A stretch of 64,000 bases of DNA from an uncultured Lachnospiraceae bacterium (GCA_900542015.1 UQLY01000004.1:157739-221738); one strand, 5' to 3'. Positions 1 through 8,245 are shown, numbered from the stretch's first letter. The notes: generated by a model not told the origin, from the sequence alone. Numbers and translations are program-made.

Positions 1-1
1 T

Positions 2-124
2 GCGATTCCTTTGAATGGTGAAGAGGCTGAGAAGTATGATTTGTTTTCGTACTCTGAATCATTAACAAAAGAAGAATATGATTACTTTTGGAATGTGATA
101 AACGAACCGGAATATCAATTTTAA
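2..124 (+). CDS. C-terminal fragment of an unidentified protein (cut by window edge)
   Basis: An open frame enters from the left edge and runs 40 codons to a TAA at 122-124, ending in the residues NEPEYQF. The readable part is hydrophilic and rich in Glu, Tyr and Asp (for example LTKEEYDYFWNVI). No domain can be recognised from so short a tail. Its base composition is AT-rich like the following 2 kb and unlike the rest of the window, so it probably belongs to the same accessory segment. The start and most of the gene lie outside the window. Confidence 0.5.
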   Translation, partial: AIPLNGEEAEKYDLFSYSESLTKEEYDYFWNVINEPEYQF

Positions 125-1001
125 TCATCAACAAAGCAAGTTGATATAGCCAGAAAAAGTTATAGAGTATTTAGTTGTTGGCTGATATACTTTTGTAAAT
201 AGGAAAATTTCCCATACAATGTCATGGATATGTTCCCTTCTACGACCACAACACTAAAATCAGTGGTGGATTAAGTCGGACGGAGTGATGGGGCAATTGA
301 CGTACTTTCTGTCCTCTCGTGCCAGATAGTATGAGCAAACATATCTATGGTTATAATCGGAAAAGCATACAGTTTTCTATAATAAAATCTTATAACTATG
401 AAAAATGAATCAGGATATTAGGGATGGGCGTGCGGACATTTCTCAGACCGATATAAATCTAGGGCTTCCGTAAAAAAATTGCAAAGCAGATGGATGGCGA
501 CTAAGAATTTTTTAGAAATGATAAAGCTAAAAAATAAAGCATTTTCAAGCCATGCAAACAATTTTAAGAGAAAATCAAAGTAACTTAATTTATTATAAAG
601 TATCGTGATAATTTGGGTAAAAGTTAGGCACAAGAATGAGTAGAATGTTTTTATTCAACGTCTTAATGAAAAGTTTGCTTGTTACTTAAATATGGATGGA
701 AAATGAAGAAATGATAAGGCATCATTGCTTATAGCAATATAGATAATAATGTCTTTTTGTGTAAGGGAATTTTACATTTGGAAAGTTGGTGGTATTTTGC
801 AAAGATACTAAATTTATTGCATCATACATTGGAATGGAAATTGAGAGTGCTGAAGTGTATACGTTATTCATTCATACGAGGTTTTGTAGAAATTACTGAA
901 TTATGATTAAAAAGTGTGGAAAATAGATCAAAGTATTGAAAATAAAGTTTTTTAGATTTCTATCAAAAATGCCACAGAATTCTTTATCGAACTCCCCTAA
1001 A
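125..1001. other. AT-rich gene-poor stretch
   Basis: About 880 bases with no convincing gene. Short frames occur on both strands (a 71-codon minus-strand frame at 418-633 and fragments near 745-900), but they lack Shine-Dalgarno sequences and recognisable motifs and are broken by stops. The region may hold decayed coding sequence, but I cannot identify a parent gene. No RNA gene or clear repeat was seen. Confidence 0.5.
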
Positions 1002-1160
1002 TTATTTTTTAACAGTTTTATCCGTTTTACTTATATAGTCTTTTAGAACCATATTTATATACTGACTAAATGATCTGTCATCATTTTCTGCTAGTTCCTT
1101 TATTTGTTGTATTATATCCCCATCAAGTGTAATGCTGACTTTTTCTTTCAATGGTTTCAT
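1002..1160 (-). CDS. Small ribbon-helix-helix (CopG/Arc-type) DNA-binding protein
   Basis: This 52-residue protein begins MKPLKEKVSITLDGD and continues with a helical part (IIQQIKELAENDDRSFSQYI). That is the layout of the ribbon-helix-helix fold: a short strand with alternating hydrophobics (VSITL), then two helices separated by a turn around residues 28-32. Proteins of this size usually act as dimeric transcriptional repressors, often of plasmid-, antitoxin- or mobile-element-derived genes. The start is supported by an AGGTAGGTGATTGA sequence just upstream of the ATG. No toxin-like partner is visible beside it. Two direct repeats of TAGTATAA lie 20 bp apart about 55 bp upstream and may be its own operator. 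The fold call is by pattern only; the target is unknown. Confidence 0.75.
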   Translation of the reverse strand: MKPLKEKVSITLDGDIIQQIKELAENDDRSFSQYINMVLKDYISKTDKTVKK

Positions 1161-1454
1161 TCAATCACCTACCTTTAAATTAGGATACCACTTTATGCTA
1201 TTTAATATTGAAAGGTAGTATAAAATATGATAAAATAGTATAAATGATTTGCTGAATATGTTATTTCTGAATGCGGAGGTTTAGATGTGTTGAAACAATA
1301 CAATTCGTAATTGAAGAATATAAGATCATATGTATAAAGAAATAGCCAGAAGTTATAATTTTGCCACAAAATAAATAACTAAAATAAAGAGTGAAAATTG
1401 CAAATTATGTAGTGAGCGCATAAATAAGTGCAGTGTCTAAAAGGAGGAAGTTTT
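1161..1454. other. AT-rich intergenic region
   Basis: About 290 bases between the divergent ribbon-helix-helix gene and the zinc-ribbon gene. It holds the TAGTATAA direct repeats near the left side and several TATAAT-like stretches, so it probably contains promoters for both flanking genes. No further gene was found. Confidence 0.45.
1216..1243. promoter_or_regulatory. Putative operator: TAGTATAA direct repeats with 20-bp period
   Basis: TAGTATAA occurs at 1216-1223 and again at 1236-1243, exactly 20 bp apart, so both copies face the same side of the helix. They lie upstream of the minus-strand ribbon-helix-helix gene and overlap the likely promoter. Paired short repeats are typical operators for this protein class. 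The assignment as autoregulatory operator is inference. Confidence 0.35.
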
Positions 1455-2096
1455 ATGGCAATTATTAAATGTCCTGAATGTGGTCGAGAGAATGTATCTG
1501 ATAGTGCTACAAATTGTCCTGAGTGTGGATATGGTATAAAAGCATATTTTGATGAAATTCATTTAAAAGAACAACAGCAGAGAAAACAATAAAAGAAAAA
1601 AGTTATAATTGATAAATTAAAGAATCCAAAGACAATTAGTATAATCGTAATTATTATCATATTATTATGTGCTATCATAACTATTAATATTATCTCGCTT
1701 AATAAAAAAAGAAGTGGATATTTTGATAATGTTACATGGGATATGAACAATCATGATGTGTATCAAAAGTATAAAGAACATAAAGAATATAATATGAGTC
1801 GGGACGAAGAAGGTCGTTACGTAAGTATGTATATTGAAAATTATTCATTTTATGGATTAGAATGTACAGCATGGATTTCATTTTATTTTGATGATAATCA
1901 TAAACTTGAAGAAGTTACAGTTAATGTATTTGATTGTGATGATGTAGCAAAAATAAAAGCTATTTTTGACAAATATTTTGAAATTGATTATGAAGAAGAT
2001 GGTGCTTATATTGGTTACAACACTAAGAATAGCAAAATTGAACTTTGGAATGTTTCAGATGATTCTGCTCAGATTATATACGATAAACTAGATTAA
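1455..2096 (+). pseudogene. Zinc-ribbon membrane protein gene interrupted by an in-frame stop
   Basis: A strong Shine-Dalgarno (AAGGAGG) precedes an ATG at 1455. The first 45 codons encode a zinc ribbon with two knuckles (CPECG at residues 6-10 and CPECG at residues 23-27), then a charged Gln/Lys-rich linker that ends at a TAA at 1590-1592. Reading straight on in the same frame gives a lysine-rich stretch, a hydrophobic membrane segment (about 1640-1695) and a 117-codon acidic, aromatic-rich domain ending at 2096. The parts together make the familiar layout zinc ribbon, transmembrane helix, extracytoplasmic domain. A single substitution such as CAA or AAA to TAA would explain the break. The 3' part has an ATG at 1743 but no good ribosome-binding site. 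The gene is probably inactive, although a functional 45-residue zinc-ribbon peptide cannot be excluded. Confidence 0.7.
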
Positions 2097-2149
2097 ATAT
2101 ATTAGGTATAATATTACTTTCAAGTTATAATAGCATACTAAACATTATT

Positions 2150-2182
2150 AAAGGGGTGTGTCCATAATGGACAGCCCTTTTT
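2150..2182 (+). terminator. Probable intrinsic terminator after the zinc-ribbon gene
   Basis: An imperfect hairpin has outer arms AAAGGG and CCCTTT and inner arms GTCC and GGAC around a short loop, followed by a run of T. It marks the right end of the AT-rich segment. Confidence 0.55.
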
Positions 2183-2302
2183 ATGCAGTGTAATCTTTAG
2201 AGAAAAGTTAGAGAAGCGCCTGCTATACTGACAATGGAGAGACCGGTCGTCAGGGATTGCCGATCGGCGACAGATTGTCAGAGACGGAGGACAAAACGGA
2301 AA

Positions 2303-3250
2303 ATGGGAAACAGCAGAGATACCGCGGTCAGGGAACGGCGTTCGGAACGCAAAAGAAGGCGAAGATTGGGAAATCGGTTATTTGCAGCAATTTTAATTGT
2401 GCTTGTGATGATCGGGATGTTTCGGATCAGAAACCTGGAGAGGCAGTTGGAAGAAATCCGGGAAGCGCTGCAGGAACAGGGAATTGTGCAGGGAGAATGG
2501 AACCTGTCAGCCGTTACAGCCGCTGCAGGCATGGGATCTGTAAAGGTAGAAAAACCGGTAGAACGGACATGGGAGGAAACGCTTCAAAAGCTGGAAGAAA
2601 TAGGAAGGCAAAATCCGACTGTTCAAAAAATTTATCAAAACAGCTCTGATTATCCGGAGATTATGTTGACGGCGTTAGCGAATAATCCGGAAATGGCGGA
2701 TTTTGTGGCGGGCTATCCGGATAACGACGGAAGCGTTACCGGAGGGATCAGCGAGCAGGAAAAGGAACAGAGCTTTCCGCTCTTTCTTCAATGGGATTCC
2801 AGATGGGGATATCAGGACTATGGAGGGGAGAATATCGGGTTGGCGGGATGCGGTCCCACCTGTCTGTCCATGGTCATGTATTATCTGACAAGAGATGAAT
2901 CCTTTACGCCCGACAGGATAGCCGAGTATTCTATGAAACACGGCTATTATGTAGAGGGAACGGGGACGGCGTGGGCGTTACTTACGGACTTTCCTACAGC
3001 ATATGGCGTCAGGGTCGAGGAGCTTGGCGCGGCGGAGGATGCGCTAAAGGCGAAATTGGATGACGGCGGCGTTTTGATCTGCGCCATGAGAAAGGGAGAT
3101 TTTACGCTGACCGGGCACTTTATTGTGATTTACGGGTACGAGGACGGGAAATTTCTGGTAAACGATCCTAACTGCGCGGCAAGAAGCAGGGGCTGGTCCT
3201 TTGCACAAATCAGCGGGCAGATCAAAAATATCTGGGCGTATCAAAATTAG
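2303..3250 (+). CDS. Membrane-anchored C39-like cysteine peptidase
   Basis: The protein has a basic N-terminus, one transmembrane helix (LFAAILIVLVMIGMF), a coiled-coil/linker region and a C-terminal papain-like domain of the peptidase C39_2 type. The domain starts near FPLFLQWDSRWG. The expected catalytic Cys is in GCGPTC, the His in TGHFIVIYGY, and the polar third residue in VNDPN. Such proteins sit outside the membrane and are thought to cleave peptides or wall-associated proteins; the substrate is unknown. A longer frame begins at 2234, but that ATG lacks a ribosome-binding site, whereas the ATG at 2303 has GGAGG upstream. The gene converges with the dehydrogenase gene on the other strand, 13 bp away. 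Confidence 0.75.
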   Translation: MGNSRDTAVRERRSERKRRRRLGNRLFAAILIVLVMIGMFRIRNLERQLEEIREALQEQGIVQGEWNLSAVTAAAGMGSVKVEKPVERTWEETLQKLEEIGRQNPTVQKIYQNSSDYPEIMLTALANNPEMADFVAGYPDNDGSVTGGISEQEKEQSFPLFLQWDSRWGYQDYGGENIGLAGCGPTCLSMVMYYLTRDESFTPDRIAEYSMKHGYYVEGTGTAWALLTDFPTAYGVRVEELGAAEDALKAKLDDGGVLICAMRKGDFTLTGHFIVIYGYEDGKFLVNDPNCAARSRGWSFAQISGQIKNIWAYQN

Positions 3251-3263
3251 CAAAGCCGCGTGT

Positions 3264-4250
3264 CTAACAAAGCTGCGTGTCGCAGCGCCTTCCTGCCTCC
3301 ATATCCAAAATGCCCAAAATACCGCATTGCGCCATACTTTTTACGGCGGCATCCGTGTAAAAAGCCATGTGATAAGTGTAGACCACATTTTTGAATTGTC
3401 TCAGATAAGCGATTTCACGGTCAGCGAAAATAGCGGTTTTCAAATCCCGATGCACAATGTGTTCTTCTTCCTCCACAGTATCCAGACCAAGAGCGCCGAT
3501 CTTTTTTTGTTCGATGCCCTCAATTAACGCCTGAATATCCATGAGTCCGCCCCGGGCGCAGTTGATCAGGACGACGCCGTCTTTCATGCGGGAGAGGGCG
3601 TTGCGGTCAATGATATGGTAAGTCTCCGGAGACAGAGCAAGATGCAGGGAGATAACGTCGCTTTGGCGGTATAATTCCTCCAGGTCAACATATTGTGCAA
3701 GGGAAGTTGCTTCCGGATTTTTGTACTGGTCATAGCACAGAAGTCTGCATCCAAAGCCGGAGAGATTTTTCATGACCTGCATCCCGATTCGTCCGGTGCC
3801 GATGATGCCGACCGTCAGGTCTTTTAATTCTCTTCCCAGCAGACCGGGGAGTGAAAAGTCATTTACCTGCATCCGCCAAAGCGCCTGCTTGTAGTTTCTA
3901 AGGCAAAGAAGTATCATCATTACCGTATAATCGGCTACTCCGTTAGGCTCGTAGCGGGCGTTGCAGACATGGATTCCATATCGTTTTGCAGCTTCCAGAT
4001 CAATGTGGTTATAGCCGATGGTCCTTGTGGAAAAATAATGAATATCCCTCTGTGCGAGCGCATTCATTTCCTCATCTTTGTAGCAGTGCATTCCAAGCGT
4101 CGTTACGGCGGAACCGGTATCCAACTGAGAAATTTTATCCAATGTCAGAAGCTTTGGCGTGCATACAATTTCAATCTTATTTTTTTCGGCGAGGTTTTGA
4201 AGATATTGCTCTTCATCCTTTCTGACTTCAAAAGCATAAATTTTTTTCAT
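3264..4250 (-). CDS. D-isomer-specific 2-hydroxyacid dehydrogenase (D-lactate dehydrogenase-like)
   Basis: This NAD-dependent oxidoreductase interconverts a 2-keto acid and the D-2-hydroxy acid. The nucleotide-binding motif is GIIGTGRIGMQV, the substrate-binding/catalytic Arg lies in INCARGG, and the acidic residue and His are expected in LDTVEEEE and YTYHMAFYT. Length (about 328 residues) and layout fit D-lactate dehydrogenase and VanH-type enzymes. AAGGAG before the internal Met (MKKIYAF) decides the start. The gene lies 14 bp downstream of the AEC permease on the same strand, so the two probably form an operon for making or using an organic acid. The divergent LysR gene is the likely regulator. 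The exact substrate is not certain. Confidence 0.85.
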   Translation of the reverse strand: MKKIYAFEVRKDEEQYLQNLAEKNKIEIVCTPKLLTLDKISQLDTGSAVTTLGMHCYKDEEMNALAQRDIHYFSTRTIGYNHIDLEAAKRYGIHVCNARYEPNGVADYTVMMILLCLRNYKQALWRMQVNDFSLPGLLGRELKDLTVGIIGTGRIGMQVMKNLSGFGCRLLCYDQYKNPEATSLAQYVDLEELYRQSDVISLHLALSPETYHIIDRNALSRMKDGVVLINCARGGLMDIQALIEGIEQKKIGALGLDTVEEEEHIVHRDLKTAIFADREIAYLRQFKNVVYTYHMAFYTDAAVKSMAQCGILGILDMEAGRRCDTQLC

Positions 4251-4264
4251 ATCGACATTTCTCC

Positions 4265-5194
4265 TTATAAAAAAATACATACAAGCGGTATCGTGATGAC
4301 GGACAGCAGCGTGGTGACGAAAATCATGCCCGCTGCATAGTCGCTGTCGCTTTGCTGGCTCTCAGCCATCATAGCGACCGAGGACATACTGGGCAGAGCG
4401 CAGATCAGGCTGATTGCCACGGCAATTTCCGTGGAAAGAGCCGAGAGGCGGCTTAGAACCGCATAGAGCGCCAGCGGCAGCAGCACCATCTTTACAAGAA
4501 CCATAAAATAGATTTCTTTTTTCTTCAGATAGTCCGTGATGCGGATGTAGCAGAACATTCCTCCCAGATAAATCATGGCAAGCGGCGTGGCGGCGGTCCC
4601 TGTTTTGGTCAGCGCGGTGTTTAGAAAATCCGGCAGAGACAGACCGCTCAGCAGAAGGATTACTCCAAGCGCTATGGCAACAGTCGCAGGATTGACTGTT
4701 TTTTTGAGCGTCTGCATCGCCGCAGGTTCTTTTGCCCGTTCCGCCGGAGCGGTAAGAGAGGAACCGACCGTCCAGAGAATCAACTGATCGACAATCGAAT
4801 AAATGGCAATATACAATCCGCCCCGTTCCGGAAACAAAGCCGTTATAATAGGGATTCCCATAAAACCGCAGTTACCGAACATGATGCAGGCGCGATAAAC
4901 ATTTCTCGTATTACCTTTCAGTCCGCTTCGCGCAGCCAATCCGATTGCCAGCCAATACAGTATCAGGTACAGTACGGCGGCAATCACAAGAATGGACAGG
5001 GAAGAAAGAAATTCTTTTTGCGTCGCCCCGTTGAAGGTATTGGTAAAGATTAAAAGCGGCAGAATTACTTTTGTAATCAGGCGTGAAAGCAGAGTCAGTC
5101 CATGGCGGTCCAGTACGCCGCATTTGACCGTCAGTACGCCCACGCCGGCATAGATGACAAAGCTTCCGATTTGTTCCAGTACACAGACGACCAT
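4265..5194 (-). CDS. AEC family (auxin efflux carrier-like) organic acid transporter
   Basis: A strongly hydrophobic protein of about 309 residues with roughly ten membrane segments in two halves. It contains the typical AEC features NCGFMGIP in the first half and a C-terminal half with SMSSVAMMAESQ. Bacterial AEC proteins move malate, lactate or related carboxylates. The start MVVCVLEQIG is chosen because AGGAGAGATTACGGG precedes it; the frame is open further upstream without a ribosome-binding site. Its position upstream of a 2-hydroxyacid dehydrogenase suggests the permease carries that enzyme's substrate or product. Confidence 0.85.
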   Translation of the reverse strand: MVVCVLEQIGSFVIYAGVGVLTVKCGVLDRHGLTLLSRLITKVILPLLIFTNTFNGATQKEFLSSLSILVIAAVLYLILYWLAIGLAARSGLKGNTRNVYRACIMFGNCGFMGIPIITALFPERGGLYIAIYSIVDQLILWTVGSSLTAPAERAKEPAAMQTLKKTVNPATVAIALGVILLLSGLSLPDFLNTALTKTGTAATPLAMIYLGGMFCYIRITDYLKKKEIYFMVLVKMVLLPLALYAVLSRLSALSTEIAVAISLICALPSMSSVAMMAESQQSDSDYAAGMIFVTTLLSVITIPLVCIFL

Positions 5195-5270
5195 CCCGTA
5201 ATCTCTCCTTTTAAAGGTTCTCTTATTATTGTAAAGCGCCGGTACTGAAATCACCATTTTCGTTTCATAA

Positions 5271-5314
5271 ATGGCGTTTAATATTATTTAATGCTATAAT
5301 AAAGTGAACGCCAT
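5271..5314. promoter_or_regulatory. Divergent promoter region with inverted repeat flanking the LysR -10 box
   Basis: A TATAAT at 5295-5300 is a good -10 box for the LysR gene; no good -35 hexamer is visible. ATGGCGTTTA at 5271-5280 and TGAACGCCAT at 5305-5314 form a 10-bp inverted repeat with one mismatch around this -10. Such a site could be the operator through which the regulator represses itself and controls the divergent permease-dehydrogenase pair. The role as operator is inference. Confidence 0.45.
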
Positions 5315-5331
5315 GACGGGAGATGATTGCA

Positions 5332-6225
5332 ATGAACACACAAGAATTAAAATGCTTTATTGTGGCGGCGGACCGCCTGAATTTTACCAGGGCGGCGCAG
5401 GAGCTTTATGTGACGACGCCGACCATTACGCACCATATTCAAAAATTGGAGCAGGAACTGGGGGTGCAGCTTTTTATCCGGGACAGTAAGTCGGTACGCC
5501 TGACAGCCGCAGGGGAAATTTTTTATCATGACGCCCACGATATACTTCTTCGCATAGAAAGGATTCCGGCGCGGCTGGAGACGGCAAAAAAACGGGAGCA
5601 GACGCTGTTGCGGATTGGCTGCACTATGTGGCATGATACCGAATGGATCGTAAAAATCCTGAATGCTTTCAGGCAGGAAATGCCGGATGTCAGTCCCAGG
5701 ATCTATCTGGATGATTATTTTCAGATAATGAGCCGTTTGACGGAAAATCAGCTTGACCTGGCATTTGGGACAAAAACTATGCTTACAGGCGTTGACGGAT
5801 GCCGGTTCCGGCAGCTTTATACGGGACACAGCAAGGCGGTTTTCCTTAGAGGAATGATCCCCGGCGCACAGGAGAAAATCCCGCTGTATGAGTTGGAAGC
5901 ATATCCGCTGGTTGTACTCAGACAGAAGAATGTTCCCAAAATGAAAGACGACAAAGTGGAACGGATGCTCGTATCCAGACCGGGAGAATACAATGTGATC
6001 CGTCAGGACGACGTCGAGGCGGTATTGGCTCTGGCGCAAAGCGGTTACGGCGTCGGTATCCTGCCGGAATACGCTTTTGGCAAAGAGGATATCCTTTCCA
6101 ATGTACAGGTCTGTGATATTGCAGACAGCGCGCCTATTGAATATGGTCTGATCTATGCCGCGGGACAAAAAAATCCCATGATCAAACGGTTTATGGACTG
6201 TGCCCTGCATCTTGCCTCAAAATAA
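5332..6225 (+). CDS. LysR family transcriptional regulator
   Basis: The N-terminal 60 residues are a typical LysR winged helix-turn-helix (ELKCFIVAADRLNFTRAAQEL, then the recognition helix TTPTITHHIQKLEQELG). Residues 90 onwards form the periplasmic-binding-like effector domain (LRIGCTM, a hydrophobic core, and GYGVGILPEYAF near the end). GGGAG nine bases before the ATG at 5332 supports this start over the ATG at 5323. It is transcribed away from the AEC permease and hydroxyacid dehydrogenase genes, the usual arrangement for a LysR protein and its target operon. The effector is probably the organic acid handled by that pair, by inference. Confidence 0.9.
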   Translation: MNTQELKCFIVAADRLNFTRAAQELYVTTPTITHHIQKLEQELGVQLFIRDSKSVRLTAAGEIFYHDAHDILLRIERIPARLETAKKREQTLLRIGCTMWHDTEWIVKILNAFRQEMPDVSPRIYLDDYFQIMSRLTENQLDLAFGTKTMLTGVDGCRFRQLYTGHSKAVFLRGMIPGAQEKIPLYELEAYPLVVLRQKNVPKMKDDKVERMLVSRPGEYNVIRQDDVEAVLALAQSGYGVGILPEYAFGKEDILSNVQVCDIADSAPIEYGLIYAAGQKNPMIKRFMDCALHLASK

Positions 6226-6244
6226 GACTTGCCTCAAAATAAGA
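6211..6244 (+). repeat. Perfect 17-bp tandem duplication across the LysR stop codon
   Basis: CTTGCCTCAAAATAAGA occurs twice in immediate succession (6211-6227 and 6228-6244). The first copy contains the stop codon of the LysR gene. It looks like a recent slippage duplication. Confidence 0.85.
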
Positions 6245-6245
6245 T

Positions 6246-6274
6246 TTGTGCTCGGTACCAATAAGTGATACAGT
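6246..6274 (+). promoter_or_regulatory. Putative sigma-A promoter for the EAL gene
   Basis: TTGTGC at 6246-6251 and TACAGT at 6269-6274 are separated by 17 bp, 35 bp upstream of the EAL protein start. Confidence 0.45.
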
Positions 6275-6308
6275 ATAGATAAAGAAAAATCCGGAAGGGA
6301 GAAGAACG

Positions 6309-8198
6309 ATGAATATCAAAACGCAATGTTGCGGAATCGTATTGCTCTTGGTTATCCTGTACTTTTATGTTTGCCGCAAAAAAATCAAACTGAATACCGC
6401 GCAGGCGTTTATGAGATTGTTCTGGATTACTTTTTTAAATCTTTCTTTGGATACGTTGTCCATCGTTTTGCTGACCTATCATGAGTACGTTCCGGAAACG
6501 TTGATCAATTTTGTGTGCAAATCTTATATTTCCACAATCGTATTGACCGGATTGGCGGCTCTTTTATATATATGTACGGACATTTACGGCGAGAGCAGGG
6601 CTTACCGGAGGATTTGCACGGTCAGCGGTCTGACGGCTGCGTTTGGGATTATTCTGATCTTTGCGTTTCCGATTTATAAATCATGGGAAAGCGCCGAGCG
6701 GGTTTATACCTACGGGGCAAGCGTGCTGACAACCTATTTGTTTACGGCTGCGTTTTTGATTTGCATTGTGATTTTACTGATTTCCCAAAAGAAAAAAATT
6801 GACCCGAGAAGATGGGATGCGATGCGGATCTGGATGATTTTGTGGCTGGGCGCGGCTATTATGCAGTTTTTCTTTAATGAAATGCTGTTGGTGGGTTTTG
6901 CGAGCGCAATCGGAATTGTGATTATCTATCTGAAACTGGAAAATCCCGAATTGAATATGGATAAAAGCACGGGAATGTTTAATCAGGAAGCGATGCTTTT
7001 ATATACGGAACAGCTCCATCGGAAGGAAATTCCGTATGCGATGATTGAGCTGATTATGCCCAATTCTTTTTGCGTCCATGCTTCCACGGGAGAGCAGGAC
7101 GCCGTTCAGAGGCAGATAATTGCTTATTTGCTGGGAATACCGGATGCGTATCTTTTTAAAAACGAAGAAGACGAAGCGGTTCTGATCTTTGAAGAGCGGG
7201 AGAAAGCGGAGTTATATCTCGATATCCTTAAGAGCCGCTTTGATTTTGGATGGGGAGAGGATGGAAATAACTATATCAATCCCGAGTGGGTTTATATGCC
7301 GGACGGAAGTATTATTACGAGAAGCGAGGATGTCATACATCTGTTGGGGTATGCCAGAATGAACGGCAAAAACTATGCGGAAGAGGATACCGTCGTCATC
7401 GACCGCAGGCTTTTAGACGATATGTATCGGGAAAAAAGCGTGGAAACGCTGATTATGGACGCGTTGGAGCATGACAGGGTGGAGGTCTTTTATCAGCCGA
7501 TTTATTCTACGAAGGAAAAGCATTTCACTTCGGCGGAAGCGTTGGCGCGTATCCGTGACAAGGACGGAAATCTGGTGCCTCCGGGAGTGTTTATCGAAAT
7601 CGCGGAAAAGAACGGGAGCATTATGCGGCTCGGCGAGAGAGTGTTTGAGAAAGTATGCCGTTTCCTGCGGGACAACAAACCCGAGCGGTACGGCTTGGAA
7701 TACATAGAAATCAATCTTTCCGTCGTACAGTGCGCTTATGAACATCTGGCGGAAAGTTTTATGAGAATTATGGAAAAATACCAGATACCGCCGGAACGGA
7801 TTAACCTGGAGATTACAGAGTCGGCTTCGGTGGGAGAAAAAAAGATTCTGCTGGACAATATGAAAGAGCTGATGGATTACGACGTGAAATTTTCGCTGGA
7901 TGATTTCGGCACCGGACAGTCCAATCTGAACTATATTGTGGAAATGCCGGTCGATATTGTTAAATTTGACCGCAACATGATCCTGTCGTATTTTGAGAAC
8001 GGAAAGGCTAAATATGTGATGGACGCGGCGATGCACATGATTCACGGAATGAAACTGCAGATCGTATCGGAGGGCATTGAGACAAGAGAACAGTTTGATA
8101 CGATGACAAAGCTGGGGATCAGCTATATTCAGGGCTATTATTTTTCAAAGCCGCTGCCGGAAAACGAGTTTTTGGATTTTATCAGCCGGAGACGGTAA
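6309..8198 (+). CDS. Membrane EAL domain c-di-GMP phosphodiesterase with degenerate GGDEF
   Basis: About seven hydrophobic segments fill the first 215 residues, resembling the N-terminal 7TM sensor modules of Clostridia. Residues about 220-370 align in position with a GGDEF domain but have no GGDEF signature, so diguanylate cyclase activity is unlikely. Residues about 385-629 form an EAL domain with all the usual catalytic residues: SAEALAR, EINLSV, LEITES, DDFGTG, VKFDR, SEGIET and IQGYYFSKPLP. It should hydrolyse c-di-GMP in response to a membrane signal. The start has GGAAGGGAG upstream. A chemotaxis receptor follows with its own promoter, so this corner of the chromosome deals with sensing and surface behaviour. 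Confidence 0.9.
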   Translation: MNIKTQCCGIVLLLVILYFYVCRKKIKLNTAQAFMRLFWITFLNLSLDTLSIVLLTYHEYVPETLINFVCKSYISTIVLTGLAALLYICTDIYGESRAYRRICTVSGLTAAFGIILIFAFPIYKSWESAERVYTYGASVLTTYLFTAAFLICIVILLISQKKKIDPRRWDAMRIWMILWLGAAIMQFFFNEMLLVGFASAIGIVIIYLKLENPELNMDKSTGMFNQEAMLLYTEQLHRKEIPYAMIELIMPNSFCVHASTGEQDAVQRQIIAYLLGIPDAYLFKNEEDEAVLIFEEREKAELYLDILKSRFDFGWGEDGNNYINPEWVYMPDGSIITRSEDVIHLLGYARMNGKNYAEEDTVVIDRRLLDDMYREKSVETLIMDALEHDRVEVFYQPIYSTKEKHFTSAEALARIRDKDGNLVPPGVFIEIAEKNGSIMRLGERVFEKVCRFLRDNKPERYGLEYIEINLSVVQCAYEHLAESFMRIMEKYQIPPERINLEITESASVGEKKILLDNMKELMDYDVKFSLDDFGTGQSNLNYIVEMPVDIVKFDRNMILSYFENGKAKYVMDAAMHMIHGMKLQIVSEGIETREQFDTMTKLGISYIQGYYFSKPLPENEFLDFISRRR

Positions 8199-8216
8199 AA
8201 CGTTCACGGGCACATG

Positions 8217-8245
8217 TTGAAAAACATAACGGAAAGTGATATAAT
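8217..8245 (+). promoter_or_regulatory. Sigma-A promoter for the chemotaxis receptor
   Basis: TTGAAA at 8217-8222 and a perfect TATAAT at 8240-8245 are separated by 17 bp. Transcription would start near 8252, which excludes the upstream ATG at 8252 as a useful start and supports the start at 8294. Confidence 0.75.

Noticed and set aside
418..633. A 71-codon minus-strand reading frame with hydrophobic residues
   Set aside because: No ribosome-binding site, no recognisable domain, and AT-rich DNA that easily gives such frames.
1559..1750. Minus-strand frame of 63 codons, very hydrophobic
   Set aside because: It is the complement of the membrane segment of the zinc-ribbon gene and has no start signal.
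5347..6210. Minus-strand frame of 287 codons
   Set aside because: It is the antisense shadow of the LysR gene, which has clear helix-turn-helix and effector domain motifs.
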